64,000 nucleotides of DNA from Rhizobium sp. Q54 (GTDB lineage Bacteria > Pseudomonadota > Alphaproteobacteria > Rhizobiales > Xanthobacteraceae): positions 54,395-118,394 of the forward strand of contig CAMDSH010000007.1 in assembly GCA_945907045.1 (NCBI GenBank), given 5' to 3'. Below, one piece after another: positions 42,228 to 49,330 of this stretch (its first letter is position 1; each line of letters starts with the position of its first letter). The notes beneath the pieces are model-generated. The model worked only from the letters and a program-made list of their open reading frames with translations, was not told the origin of the DNA and ran no database searches. A program made the position numbers and the translations under genes.

Positions 42228-42247
42228 CCTTTCCCAGTATGGGAAGG
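42228..42247 (+). promoter_or_regulatory. Hairpin overlapping the tupB ribosome site
   Basis: CCTTTCCCA at 42228-42236 can pair with TGGGAAGG at 42240-42247 (one bulge) around a 3-nt loop. The 3' arm GGAAGG is the likely ribosome-binding site for tupB (ATG 42254), so folding would hide it. This could link translation to a signal, but no known riboswitch consensus was recognised. Confidence 0.35.
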
Positions 42248-42253
42248 ACTTGA

Positions 42254-42946
42254 ATGCCGGAAGACGTTTCCGCTCTCCATCTCATACTCACGGGCGATCC
42301 CGCGCTGCTCGCCATCGTGCGGCTGTCACTGATCGTCAGCCTGAGCGCCGTCATTCTCGCCGCGCTTATCGGCGTGCCGTTCGGCGCGCTGGTTGCGCTC
42401 ACCCGCTTTCCGGGGCGCGAAGGCGTGGTGGTCGTCCTCAACGCGCTGATGGGCCTGCCGCCGGTCGTGGTCGGGCTGCTGGTTTATCTCTCGCTCTCGC
42501 GCTCCGGCCCGCTCGGATCGTGGGGCATCCTTTTCACGCCGCAGGCCATGGTCATCGCGCAGACCATTCTGGTTGCGCCGATCATCGCCGCGCTCACGCG
42601 CCAGACCATCGAGGATCTGTGGGCCGAGTATCGCGACGAACTCACCGCCATGAATGTCGGGCCGATTGTGCGCGTGGCGACGCTGATCTGGGACGCGCGC
42701 TTTAGTTTGGTGACGACACTGCTCGCCGGTTTCGGCCGCGCGGCTGCGGAAGTCGGCGCCGTCATCATCGTCGGCGGCAATATCGACGGCTTCACCCGCA
42801 CCATGACCACGGCCATCGCGCTGGAAACCTCGAAGGGCGATCTTCCACTCGCCATCGGTCTCGGCATGGTGCTGATCGCCATCGTGGTTGCGATCAACGC
42901 GCTGGCATGGACTGCGCGGCGCGCGGGCGAACGGATGGCGGGATGA
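42254..42946 (+). CDS. tupB: Tungstate ABC transporter permease
   Basis: This 230-residue permease has about five hydrophobic helices and the TupB/WtpB-type sequence MGLPPVVVGLLVYLSLSRSG, MVIAQTILVAPIIAALTRQ and the EAA-like loop GFGRAAAEVGAVIIVGGNI with FTRTMTTAIALETSKGD. The binding-protein gene two positions downstream has the clear TupA motif, so tungstate (or molybdate) import is the probable role. The stop overlaps the ATPase start (ATGA). The operon order is permease-ATPase-binding protein, the TupBCA order. The location beside Moco genes fits supply of metal for the window's molybdoenzymes or a formate dehydrogenase elsewhere. Confidence 0.87.
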   Translation: MPEDVSALHLILTGDPALLAIVRLSLIVSLSAVILAALIGVPFGALVALTRFPGREGVVVVLNALMGLPPVVVGLLVYLSLSRSGPLGSWGILFTPQAMVIAQTILVAPIIAALTRQTIEDLWAEYRDELTAMNVGPIVRVATLIWDARFSLVTTLLAGFGRAAAEVGAVIIVGGNIDGFTRTMTTAIALETSKGDLPLAIGLGMVLIAIVVAINALAWTARRAGERMAG

Positions 42947-43671
42947 GCATGCGCGCGCCATCGACCGATCTGCCGATTTCTTTTGAGGACGTGAGCGTCA
43001 CCGCCGGCGCTGTGACGATACTCGACCGCATCTCGCTTAATCTGGCGGCGGGCTCGCCGACTGTGCTGATCGGGCCGAACGGCTCCGGCAAGACCACATT
43101 CTTGCGCACCGCGATGGGGCTGATCGCGCCGGCACGCGGACGCATCACCTGGGGCGGACAGGAAAACACGCCCCCGGTGCGGCGCGCCATCGTCTTTCAG
43201 CGGCCCGCGATGCTCCGGCGCAGCGCCGCCGGCAATGTCCGTTACGCGCTCAAGGCAGCGAAGATTCCGCGCGCCGAACACGCTGCGCGCCTCGCCGAAG
43301 TTCTTGCGCTGGTCGGGCTAGAGGGTTTCGGGGAGCGGGCCGCGCGCCGCATGTCCGGCGGCGAACAGCAGCGCCTCGCACTGGCGCGAGCGCTGGCGCG
43401 CGATCCCGCCGTGCTGTTTCTCGACGAGCCGACCGCAAGCCTCGATCCCGCCGCTACCAAATCGATTGAAGATGTCGTGCGCGCCATCGCTTCGCGCGGC
43501 ATCAAGGTCGTGATGTCGACGCACGATCTCGGCGAGGCCAGACGGCTCGCCGGCGACATCGTTCTGCTGCATCGCGGACGCGTTATCGAAACGGCTCCGG
43601 CCACAGCGTTCTTCATCTCGCCGCGCACGGAAGAAGCGAGGAAGTTCACCGCCGGTGAATTGCTTATCTAG
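42943..43671 (+). CDS. tupC: Tungstate ABC transporter ATP-binding protein
   Basis: This 242-residue ATPase has Walker A GPNGSGKTT at about 46-54, signature MSGGEQQRLALARALARDP, Walker B VLFLDEPTASLDP and H-loop VVMSTHDLGEARRLAGD. The start ATG 42943 overlaps the tupB stop; an upstream reading adds twelve residues that overlap tupB and is not preferred. It ends with a stretch of 28 nt before tupA. No molybdate-responsive TOBE domain is seen, in contrast to ModC, which agrees with the smaller TupC class. It energises import through TupB. Confidence 0.88.
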   Translation: MSMRAPSTDLPISFEDVSVTAGAVTILDRISLNLAAGSPTVLIGPNGSGKTTFLRTAMGLIAPARGRITWGGQENTPPVRRAIVFQRPAMLRRSAAGNVRYALKAAKIPRAEHAARLAEVLALVGLEGFGERAARRMSGGEQQRLALARALARDPAVLFLDEPTASLDPAATKSIEDVVRAIASRGIKVVMSTHDLGEARRLAGDIVLLHRGRVIETAPATAFFISPRTEEARKFTAGELLI

Positions 43672-43698
43672 CCAAACGAAAAACAAGGAGGATTTAAC

Positions 43699-44535
43699 AT
43701 GCACACCCGCCGCACTCTCATCGCCATCGCCGCCATCGGCACGCTGCTGCTCGCCGCGCACCCATCATTGGCGCAGGACAAGTCGATCATCGTGTCGTCC
43801 ACCACATCGACGCAGGATTCCGGGCTGTTCGGCCACATCCTGCCGCTGTTCAAATCGAAAACCGGAATCGACGTGAAGGTGCTCTCGCAAGGCACCGGCC
43901 AGGCGCTCGACACCGGACGGCGCGGCGACGCCGACGTGGTGTTCGTGCACGCCAAATCGGCGGAAGAGAAATTCCTCACCGAAGGCTTCGGCGTGAAGCG
44001 CTTCCCGGTGATGTACAACGACTTCGTGCTGATCGGGCCGAAAAGCGATCCTGCCGGTATCAAGGGCAGCAAGGATGTCGCCGCCGCGCTCAAGACGATC
44101 AAGGATAAAGGCGCACCGTTCATTTCTCGCGGCGATAAATCCGGCACCCACATTGCCGAGATTAATCTCTGGAAGATTGCCGGCATCGACATCGCCGCCG
44201 ATAAAGGCCCCTGGTACAAGGAAATCGGCCAGGGCATGGGCGCCGCGCTCAACACCGCGTCCGCGTCCAACGCTTATGTGCTCACCGATCGCGGCACCTG
44301 GCTGTCGTTCAAAAATCGCGGCGATCTCATCGTCGCGGTCGAAGGCGACAAGCGGCTGTTCAACCAGTACGGCGTGATGCTGGTGAATCCGGCCAAGCAC
44401 CCGACGGTGAAGAAAGAACTCGGCCAGCAATTCATCGACTGGCTGATCTCGCCGGAAGGCCACAAAGCGATCGCCGACTACAAGATCAACGGCGAGCAAC
44501 TGTTCTATCCGAACGCCCAGGATCCGGGCGCGTGA
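43699..44535 (+). CDS. tupA: Tungstate-binding periplasmic protein
   Basis: This 278-residue protein begins with a signal peptide and has the TupA motif STTSTQDSGLFGHILP followed by SQGTGQALDTGRRGDADVVF, MYNDFVLIGPKSDPAGIKG and SRGDKSGTHIAEINLWKIAG. The TTSTQDSG stretch includes residues that bind the oxyanion in TupA proteins. It ends ATAGHKAIADYKINGEQLF-like with the common QLFYPNAQDPGA tail. TupA binds tungstate with higher affinity than molybdate, so the cell may use tungsten or scavenge both metals. AGGAGG upstream supports the start, with 27 nt separation from the tupC stop. Confidence 0.9.
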   Translation: MHTRRTLIAIAAIGTLLLAAHPSLAQDKSIIVSSTTSTQDSGLFGHILPLFKSKTGIDVKVLSQGTGQALDTGRRGDADVVFVHAKSAEEKFLTEGFGVKRFPVMYNDFVLIGPKSDPAGIKGSKDVAAALKTIKDKGAPFISRGDKSGTHIAEINLWKIAGIDIAADKGPWYKEIGQGMGAALNTASASNAYVLTDRGTWLSFKNRGDLIVAVEGDKRLFNQYGVMLVNPAKHPTVKKELGQQFIDWLISPEGHKAIADYKINGEQLFYPNAQDPGA

Positions 44536-44573
44536 TAAGGACGCGGCGGCGCGGTTGAGATAATCTTGCCCGC

Positions 44574-45599
44574 ATGAAACTCAACCGCCGCGCGCTCATC
44601 GCAGGGTTGTCGGCGTCTCTTATCGCGCCGCGTGGCGTGCGCGCCGCCACGGTCAACGACGCCACCGGACGCGCGATCGAAATTCCTGCGCGCGTCACGC
44701 GGGTTTTCCCCGCCGGTCCGCCAGCCGCCATTTTGCTCTACACGCTCGCGCCTGAATTGCTGCTGGGCTGGCCGCGCGCCAACCGCCCGGAAGAATGTGT
44801 CTACATGCTGCCCGATATCTGCACGCGCCCCGAGATAGGGCGCATCACCGGGCGCGGCAACACCGCCAATCTGGAAACCGTGCTGGCGCTCAAGCCCGAT
44901 CTTATTCTCGATGTCGGATCGACCAGCGAAACTTTCGTCTCGCTCGCAGCGCGCGTGCAGGAGCAGACCAAGATTCCTTATGCGCTGCTCGATGGACGCT
45001 TCGTCGCAATCCCGACGACCTACCGGACGCTCGGCCAGCTTATCGGCCGGCAGGCCGAGGCCGAAGACTTCGCGGATTTCACTCATCGTACCCTGACAGT
45101 CATCACCGAGCGGGTCGCGAATGTGCCGGCGGAGCAGCGTCCGCGAGTCTATTACGCGCGCGGGCCGCGCGGGCTGGTGACCGCGCTTGGCGGTTCGATC
45201 AATGTCGAAACCGTTGAGCTGATCGCACGCAACGTCGCCGGCGGCACCGGCGGCGGGCTCGCCAATGTGTCGATCGAACAAGTCCTGCTGTGGAATCCCG
45301 ATGTCATCGTCACCATCGATCAGGATTTCGCGGCGAACGTGCGCAGCGATCCGTCCTGGGCGAGCGTGAAAGCAGTGCGCGAGGGGCGCGTGCATCTGTC
45401 GCCGAAGATGCCGTTCGGCTGGGTGGATTTTCCGCCCGCGGTCAACCGGCTGATCGGACTGTGGTGGCTGGCGAAGATTCTCTATCCGCAGCGCTTTCCC
45501 GAAGACCTGCACGCGCTCACGCGCGACTTCTATTCGCGCTTCTATCATGTGAAGCCCAGCGACGCGCAGATCGAGCATGTGCTCGCCGGGCGCGATTGA
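44574..45599 (+). CDS. Periplasmic binding protein of a FecB/BtuF/MolA-type ABC importer
   Basis: This 341-residue protein has a short, Arg-rich export signal (NRRALIAGLSASLIAPRG) and the class III binding-protein layout: ALKPDLILDVGSTSETFVSLAA, the long central helix, RVYYARGPRGLVTALGG and the second-lobe IEQVLLWNPDVIVTIDQDF. FecB/BtuF proteins bind siderophores, haem or cobalamin; MolA of Haemophilus binds molybdate/tungstate with this same fold. Its position between TupA and Mo-cofactor genes favours an oxyanion ligand. The cognate permease and ATPase lie 416 nt downstream, separated by the GIY-YIG insertion. It starts 38 nt after tupA. Confidence 0.78.
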   Translation: MKLNRRALIAGLSASLIAPRGVRAATVNDATGRAIEIPARVTRVFPAGPPAAILLYTLAPELLLGWPRANRPEECVYMLPDICTRPEIGRITGRGNTANLETVLALKPDLILDVGSTSETFVSLAARVQEQTKIPYALLDGRFVAIPTTYRTLGQLIGRQAEAEDFADFTHRTLTVITERVANVPAEQRPRVYYARGPRGLVTALGGSINVETVELIARNVAGGTGGGLANVSIEQVLLWNPDVIVTIDQDFAANVRSDPSWASVKAVREGRVHLSPKMPFGWVDFPPAVNRLIGLWWLAKILYPQRFPEDLHALTRDFYSRFYHVKPSDAQIEHVLAGRD

Positions 45600-45608
45600 C
45601 AGACGGAT

Positions 45609-45643
45609 TGTCATGCCCCGCGAAGGCGGGGCATCCAGTAATC
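45609..45643 (+). repeat. Left 35-nt palindromic end of GIY-YIG element
   Basis: TGTCAT at the outer end, then the 7-bp stem GCCCCGC/GCGGGGC around GAAG, then ATCCAGTAATC. It directly abuts the GIY-YIG stop codon (45644) and begins 9 nt after the binding-protein stop. It may also act as a bidirectional terminator or REP-like unit. Confidence 0.7.
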
Positions 45644-45946
45644 TCAAGGTTTAGCAATTGACTTATAGAGATCGTCCCAATTTGGATTCGACTCTTCGAT
45701 TAAGCGCACTTTCCACGCACGATTCCATTTCTTCAACCGCTTCTCTCTTCGAATCGCTGCCTCAATATCTGTATGCTGTTCGAAATACACTAACGTTTTG
45801 ATTTGATATCTTTTGGTGAACCCTTCAACGAACCCTTGCCTATGTTCATAAACACGTCGCACCAAATCATTCGTCACGCCGATATAGATCGCTCCACCGA
45901 TCTTGCTGGCAAGGATGTAGACCCAATAAATGTGTTCTCGTTTCAT
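45644..45946 (-). CDS. GIY-YIG nuclease family protein
   Basis: This 100-residue protein is a minimal GIY-YIG domain of the UPF0213/YhbQ type. It shows VYIL at 9-12, AIYIGVTNDLVRRVYEH at 19-35 with the family arginine, and AIRREKRLKKWNR with the probable metal-binding glutamate at 68, then NPNWDDLY. No other domain is present. GC content is lower than in the neighbouring transporter genes. The gene fills the space between two 35-nt inverted palindromes, ending at one of them. It could nick or process the palindromes, as REP-linked nucleases do, but no transposase-type enzyme of known family is present. Confidence 0.85.
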   Translation of the reverse strand: MKREHIYWVYILASKIGGAIYIGVTNDLVRRVYEHRQGFVEGFTKRYQIKTLVYFEQHTDIEAAIRREKRLKKWNRAWKVRLIEESNPNWDDLYKSIAKP

Positions 45947-45960
45947 ATCGGTCGTTCGGC

Positions 45961-45995
45961 GATTACTGGATCATCCGCTTTCGCGGATGATGACA
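45961..45995 (-). repeat. Right 35-nt palindromic end of GIY-YIG element
   Basis: Inverted copy of the unit at 45609-45643. Read on the minus strand it is TGTCAT, stem CATCCGC/GCGGATG around GAAA, then ATCCAGTAATC. Outer and inner blocks are identical to the left copy and only stem and loop bases differ, with pairing kept. It lies 19 nt upstream of the permease start. Confidence 0.7.
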
Positions 45996-46014
45996 CAGAG
46001 CAAGGTGCAACGCA

Positions 46015-47028
46015 GTGACCCGCTCCGCCTTGCCCGGCTTCGCCATCGCGGCCAGCGTGTTGATCGCCGGGTTGCTGCTGGCGTTCACCGTCGGCCGTTA
46101 CCCTGTGGGCTTGGGCGATCTCGTGCAGGTGCTGTTCGCCAAGTTATCGGGCCGTGAGACCGGCGTTTCGCCCGCGGTCGAAAGCGTCATTTTGTCGGTG
46201 CGCGGGCCGCGCGTGCTGGCGGCGGTGATGGTGGGCGCTGCGCTCGCGGTCGCCGGCACCGCGTTCCAGGGCCTGTTCCGCAATCCGCTAGTGTCGCCCG
46301 ATATATTGGGCGCATCGTCCGGCGCAGCGCTCGGTGCCGTCACCGGCATTTATTTCTCTCTCGGCGTGTTCGTGATCCAGATTTTCGCATTCATGGGCGG
46401 GCTGGTGGCCGTCGCCGCCGTTTACATGATCGGTTCGGCGGTACGCTCTCGCGATCCGATTTTGGTGCTGGTGCTCACCGGCGTCGTCGTCGGCGCGTTG
46501 CTCGGCGCCGGCGTCGGCTTGGTGAAATATCTCGCCGACCCCTACAACCAATTGCCCGCGATGACATTCTGGCTGTTGGGCAGCCTGTCCGCGACGAATG
46601 CTGCTGATCTTGTCCCGCTGTTTGGCCCCGTCGCCGCTGGCACGATTGTGCTGCTGGCGTTGCGCTGGCGCATGAACGTGATGTCGCTGCCCGAAGAGGA
46701 AGCGCGCGCGCTTGGAGTGGCCACCGGACCGTTGCGCATCGTCATCGTCGCGGCAGCAACGCTGGTGACTTCGGCAAGCGTCGCAACCGCCGGAATCATC
46801 GGCTGGGTCGGGCTGGTGGTTCCGCATCTCGCGCGCTCGCTGGTGGGTCCGGATTTTGCGCGGCTGCTTCCCGCGGCCGCGATCCTCGGCGGCGGCTATT
46901 TGCTGCTGATCGACACGTTGGCGCGCACCATGGCGCAGATCGAAATTCCACTCGGCATTCTCACCGCCGTCGTCGGCACGCCGTTTTTCATCTGGCTGCT
47001 CGCCAGCATGCAAAAGAATTGGTCATGA
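46015..47028 (+). CDS. FecCD/BtuC/MolB-type ABC transporter permease
   Basis: This 337-residue permease has about ten hydrophobic helices and the FecCD/BtuC landmarks VRGPRVLAAVMVGAALAVAG, AFQGLFRNPLVSPDILGASS, GSLSATNAADLVPLFGPVAA and GIIGWVGLVVPHLARSLVGP with ILGGGYLLLIDTLARTMAQI. It starts with GTG 46015 directly after the GIY-YIG element's right repeat, so the element may affect expression; an upstream promoter or read-through is needed. Its stop overlaps the ATPase start (ATGA). With the binding protein at 44574 and the ATPase at 47025 it forms a complete importer in a Mo/W gene neighbourhood. Confidence 0.88.
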   Translation: MTRSALPGFAIAASVLIAGLLLAFTVGRYPVGLGDLVQVLFAKLSGRETGVSPAVESVILSVRGPRVLAAVMVGAALAVAGTAFQGLFRNPLVSPDILGASSGAALGAVTGIYFSLGVFVIQIFAFMGGLVAVAAVYMIGSAVRSRDPILVLVLTGVVVGALLGAGVGLVKYLADPYNQLPAMTFWLLGSLSATNAADLVPLFGPVAAGTIVLLALRWRMNVMSLPEEEARALGVATGPLRIVIVAAATLVTSASVATAGIIGWVGLVVPHLARSLVGPDFARLLPAAAILGGGYLLLIDTLARTMAQIEIPLGILTAVVGTPFFIWLLASMQKNWS

Positions 47029-47792
47029 TCCTCGCGGGCCACGATCTCACCATCGGCTATCCCGACCGCGTTGTCGGCGCGGGGCTCGATGTCGCGCTCA
47101 ACAAAGGCGAGGTGCTGGCGCTGCTCGGACCCAACGGCGGCGGCAAGACCACGCTGCTCAAGACACTCCTGGGATTGCTCGCGCCGAAAGCAGGCGAAGT
47201 GCGGCTCGATGGAGCGGCGCTCTCCGCCCGCACAATAGCAGAGCGCGCGCGTCTCATCGCCTACGTGCCGCAAACCCATATCGCGACTTTCGCCTTCCCG
47301 GTGGAGACGGTGGTGCTGATGGGCCGCACCGCGCACGGCAACCTGTTCAGCCGCCCGACGGCGCACGACCGCGCGGTGGCGCAGGCGGCGCTTGAGCGCT
47401 TCGGCATCGCGAAACTTTCCGAGCGGCCTTACACGATGATCTCCGGCGGCGAGCGGCAACTGGTCCTGCTCGCCCGCGCGCTGGCGCAGGAGCCGCAATT
47501 TATCGTGCTCGACGAGCCAACCGCGAGCCTCGACTTCGGCAATCAGGGCAAGGTGATGCGCGAAATCCGCTCGCTCGCAGCGTCCGGTCACGGCGTGCTG
47601 TTCACTACGCACGATCCCAACCACGCGCTGCGCGCCGCCGACCGCGCTTATCTGCTGCGTGACGGCCAGCGTATCGCGGAAGGCCCGGTGAGCAGCGTGC
47701 TGACAAAGGCGCAGCTGGAAGCGCTTTACGGCGCGCCAGTGGAGACATTGAGCGACGCAAAGTCCGGCCAGACGGCGTTTTTGCCGGGCTGA
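47025..47792 (+). CDS. FecE/BtuD/MolC-type ABC transporter ATP-binding protein
   Basis: This 255-residue ATPase has Walker A GPNGGGKTT at about 35-43, Q-loop AYVPQTHIATFAFPVETVVL, signature ISGGERQLVLLARALAQEP, Walker B FIVLDEPTASLDF and H-loop VLFTTHDPNHALRAADRAY. These are FecE/BtuD/MolC features. The ATG at 47025 overlaps the permease stop. It ends 30 nt before fdhD, so the transporter may be co-transcribed with Moco-related genes fdhD and mobA. That position is the best sequence argument for a molybdate or tungstate rather than an iron or cobalamin cargo. Confidence 0.88.
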   Translation: MILAGHDLTIGYPDRVVGAGLDVALNKGEVLALLGPNGGGKTTLLKTLLGLLAPKAGEVRLDGAALSARTIAERARLIAYVPQTHIATFAFPVETVVLMGRTAHGNLFSRPTAHDRAVAQAALERFGIAKLSERPYTMISGGERQLVLLARALAQEPQFIVLDEPTASLDFGNQGKVMREIRSLAASGHGVLFTTHDPNHALRAADRAYLLRDGQRIAEGPVSSVLTKAQLEALYGAPVETLSDAKSGQTAFLPG

Positions 47793-47822
47793 ATTCCGCG
47801 CCATCGGGTATATATTGAGCCA

Positions 47823-48707
47823 ATGATCGACGACACAGACGATTACATCATCCGCCCGAATCCGCAGGATCCGCGGCTGACCGAACGCGTCTCCGGCATC
47901 GACCAGACCGGGAGCAAGATCGACACCTCGGTGACGGTCGAGCGCGCGCTCACTATCTTCCTCAATGGGCAGGAAATCGTCACCGCCATGACGATCGGCG
48001 ACTATCCGGAATATCTGGCGACCGGCTATCTGCTCAACCAGCACATGTTGCTGCCCGACGATGTCGTCACCGGCGTCGACTACGACGAGGAACTGGCCGT
48101 GGTGGTCGTTCGCACCAAGCGCAAAACCAATTACGAGAAAAAACTGAAGAAAAAAGTGCAGACCTCCGGCTGCGCGCAGGGCACCGTGTTCGGCGACCTG
48201 ATGGAAGCGCTGGAGAACGTCTCGCTGCCCAACACCGAGCTGCGCACCTCATGGCTTTACGCGCTCACGCACAAGATCAACACCACGCCTTCTCTCTATC
48301 TCGAAGCCGGTGCGATCCATGGCTGCGTGCTGGCTAGGGAAGACCGTCCGCTCGTCTATATGGAAGACGTCGGCCGCCACAACGCCGTCGATAAAATCGC
48401 CGGCTGGATGTTCAAGGAGCGCGTCACGCCGGACGACAAGATTTTCTACACCACCGGGCGGCTCACCTCGGAAATGGTGATCAAGTGCGTGCGGATGGGC
48501 ATTCCGATTTTAATTTCGCGCTCCGGCTTCACCGCCTGGGGTGTCGAGCTGGCGCGCAAGGCCAACCTCACGCTGATCGGGCGCGCGCGCGGCAAGCGTT
48601 TCGTGGCGCTCGCCGGCGAGGACCGCATCGTGTTCGATCAGGACCTCGCATCGGTGGAAGAGGAAAGTTCGAAACATCGCCGCAAGGCCGCCGTGCACGA
48701 TGACTGA
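47823..48707 (+). CDS. fdhD: Formate dehydrogenase accessory sulfurtransferase FdhD
   Basis: This 294-residue protein matches FdhD: VERALTIFLNGQEIVTAMTI, TSGCAQGTVFGDLMEAL, CVLAREDRPLVYMEDVGRHN and IFYTTGRLTSEMVIKCVRMG. FdhD transfers sulfur from IscS to the bis-MGD cofactor of formate dehydrogenase. The usual Cys-x-x-Cys loop is reduced to a single cysteine (GCAQG); the first cysteine, important in E. coli FdhD, is kept. No formate dehydrogenase gene lies in the window. The stop overlaps the mobA start by 8 nt, coupling the two. The N-terminal 40 residues are more acidic than in enteric homologues. Confidence 0.93.
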   Translation: MIDDTDDYIIRPNPQDPRLTERVSGIDQTGSKIDTSVTVERALTIFLNGQEIVTAMTIGDYPEYLATGYLLNQHMLLPDDVVTGVDYDEELAVVVVRTKRKTNYEKKLKKKVQTSGCAQGTVFGDLMEALENVSLPNTELRTSWLYALTHKINTTPSLYLEAGAIHGCVLAREDRPLVYMEDVGRHNAVDKIAGWMFKERVTPDDKIFYTTGRLTSEMVIKCVRMGIPILISRSGFTAWGVELARKANLTLIGRARGKRFVALAGEDRIVFDQDLASVEEESSKHRRKAAVHDD

Positions 48708-49326
48708 GGCGGCGGCGACTCTCGGCCTGGTGCTCGCGGGCGGCCAGGCGCGGCGCATGGGCGGCGGCGACAAGGCGCTGATCAAGATCGGCGGCACCAC
48801 CATTCTCGCGCGCGTGCTCGAACGGCTCAGCCCGCAATGCGCGCGCATCATTCTCAACGCCAATGGCGATCCTGCGCGCTTTGCCTTCGCCAAGCTGCCG
48901 GTGGTCGCCGACCTCGTGCCGGATTTCGCCGGGCCGCTTGCCGGAATTCTCGCCGGGCTGGATTGGGCGGCGGCAAATGTACCTGACGCCGATTATCTCG
49001 CCAGCACGCCGGGCGATTGTCCGTTCCTGCCGCGCGATCTGCTTTCAAAGCTGCATGCAGCGCGCATAGCGGCGGGAACTCCCCTTGCCTGCGCGCGCTC
49101 CGGCGACTGGCGGCATCCAGTGGTGGGACTATGGCCGGTGGCGTTGCGCGAGGACTTGCGCCGCGCGCTCCTGGACGAAGGCCTGCACAAGATCGAAATC
49201 TGGACGGCCCGTCACGGCGTCGCCATCGCCGAATGGCCGGACAAGCCGGTCGATCCGTTTTTCAACGTGAATACGCCGGAAGACGCCGCACGGGCCGAGC
49301 AAATCGCGGCGGAACAAGGCGCTTGA
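48700..49326 (+). CDS. mobA: Molybdenum cofactor guanylyltransferase
   Basis: This 208-residue nucleotidyltransferase has the MobA signature LVLAGGQARRMGGGDKALIK at about 10-29, the PLAGILAGLDWAAANVPDAD block, STPGDCPFLPRDLL and the closing FFNVNTPEDAARAEQIA. It adds GMP to molybdopterin to form the MGD cofactor of DMSO-reductase-family enzymes such as formate dehydrogenase. The xanthine-oxidase-family enzymes in this window would need the cytosine form made by MocA, so MobA chiefly serves enzymes encoded elsewhere, unless it is dual specific. It overlaps fdhD and converges with moeA, 4 nt apart. Confidence 0.92.
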   Translation: MTEAAATLGLVLAGGQARRMGGGDKALIKIGGTTILARVLERLSPQCARIILNANGDPARFAFAKLPVVADLVPDFAGPLAGILAGLDWAAANVPDADYLASTPGDCPFLPRDLLSKLHAARIAAGTPLACARSGDWRHPVVGLWPVALREDLRRALLDEGLHKIEIWTARHGVAIAEWPDKPVDPFFNVNTPEDAARAEQIAAEQGA

Positions 49327-49330
49327 ATAT

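Larger units (their letters stand above)
45609..45995. mobile_element. Putative small mobile element: GIY-YIG gene bounded by 35-nt inverted palindromic ends
   Basis: The 387-nt segment starts and ends with 35-nt inverted copies (45609-45643 and 45961-45995) of a unit TGTCAT-[hairpin]-ATCCAGTAATC. The single gene inside ends exactly at the left unit. Hairpin arms differ between copies yet stay self-complementary, i.e. compensatory change. The segment sits between the binding-protein and permease genes of one transporter, which are normally adjacent, so it looks inserted. Mechanism and mobility are inferred. Confidence 0.65.

Noticed and set aside
42120..42253. Molybdenum-cofactor riboswitch upstream of tupB
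   Set aside because: Only a short ribosome-site hairpin is visible; no extended conserved Moco-type structure could be recognised.
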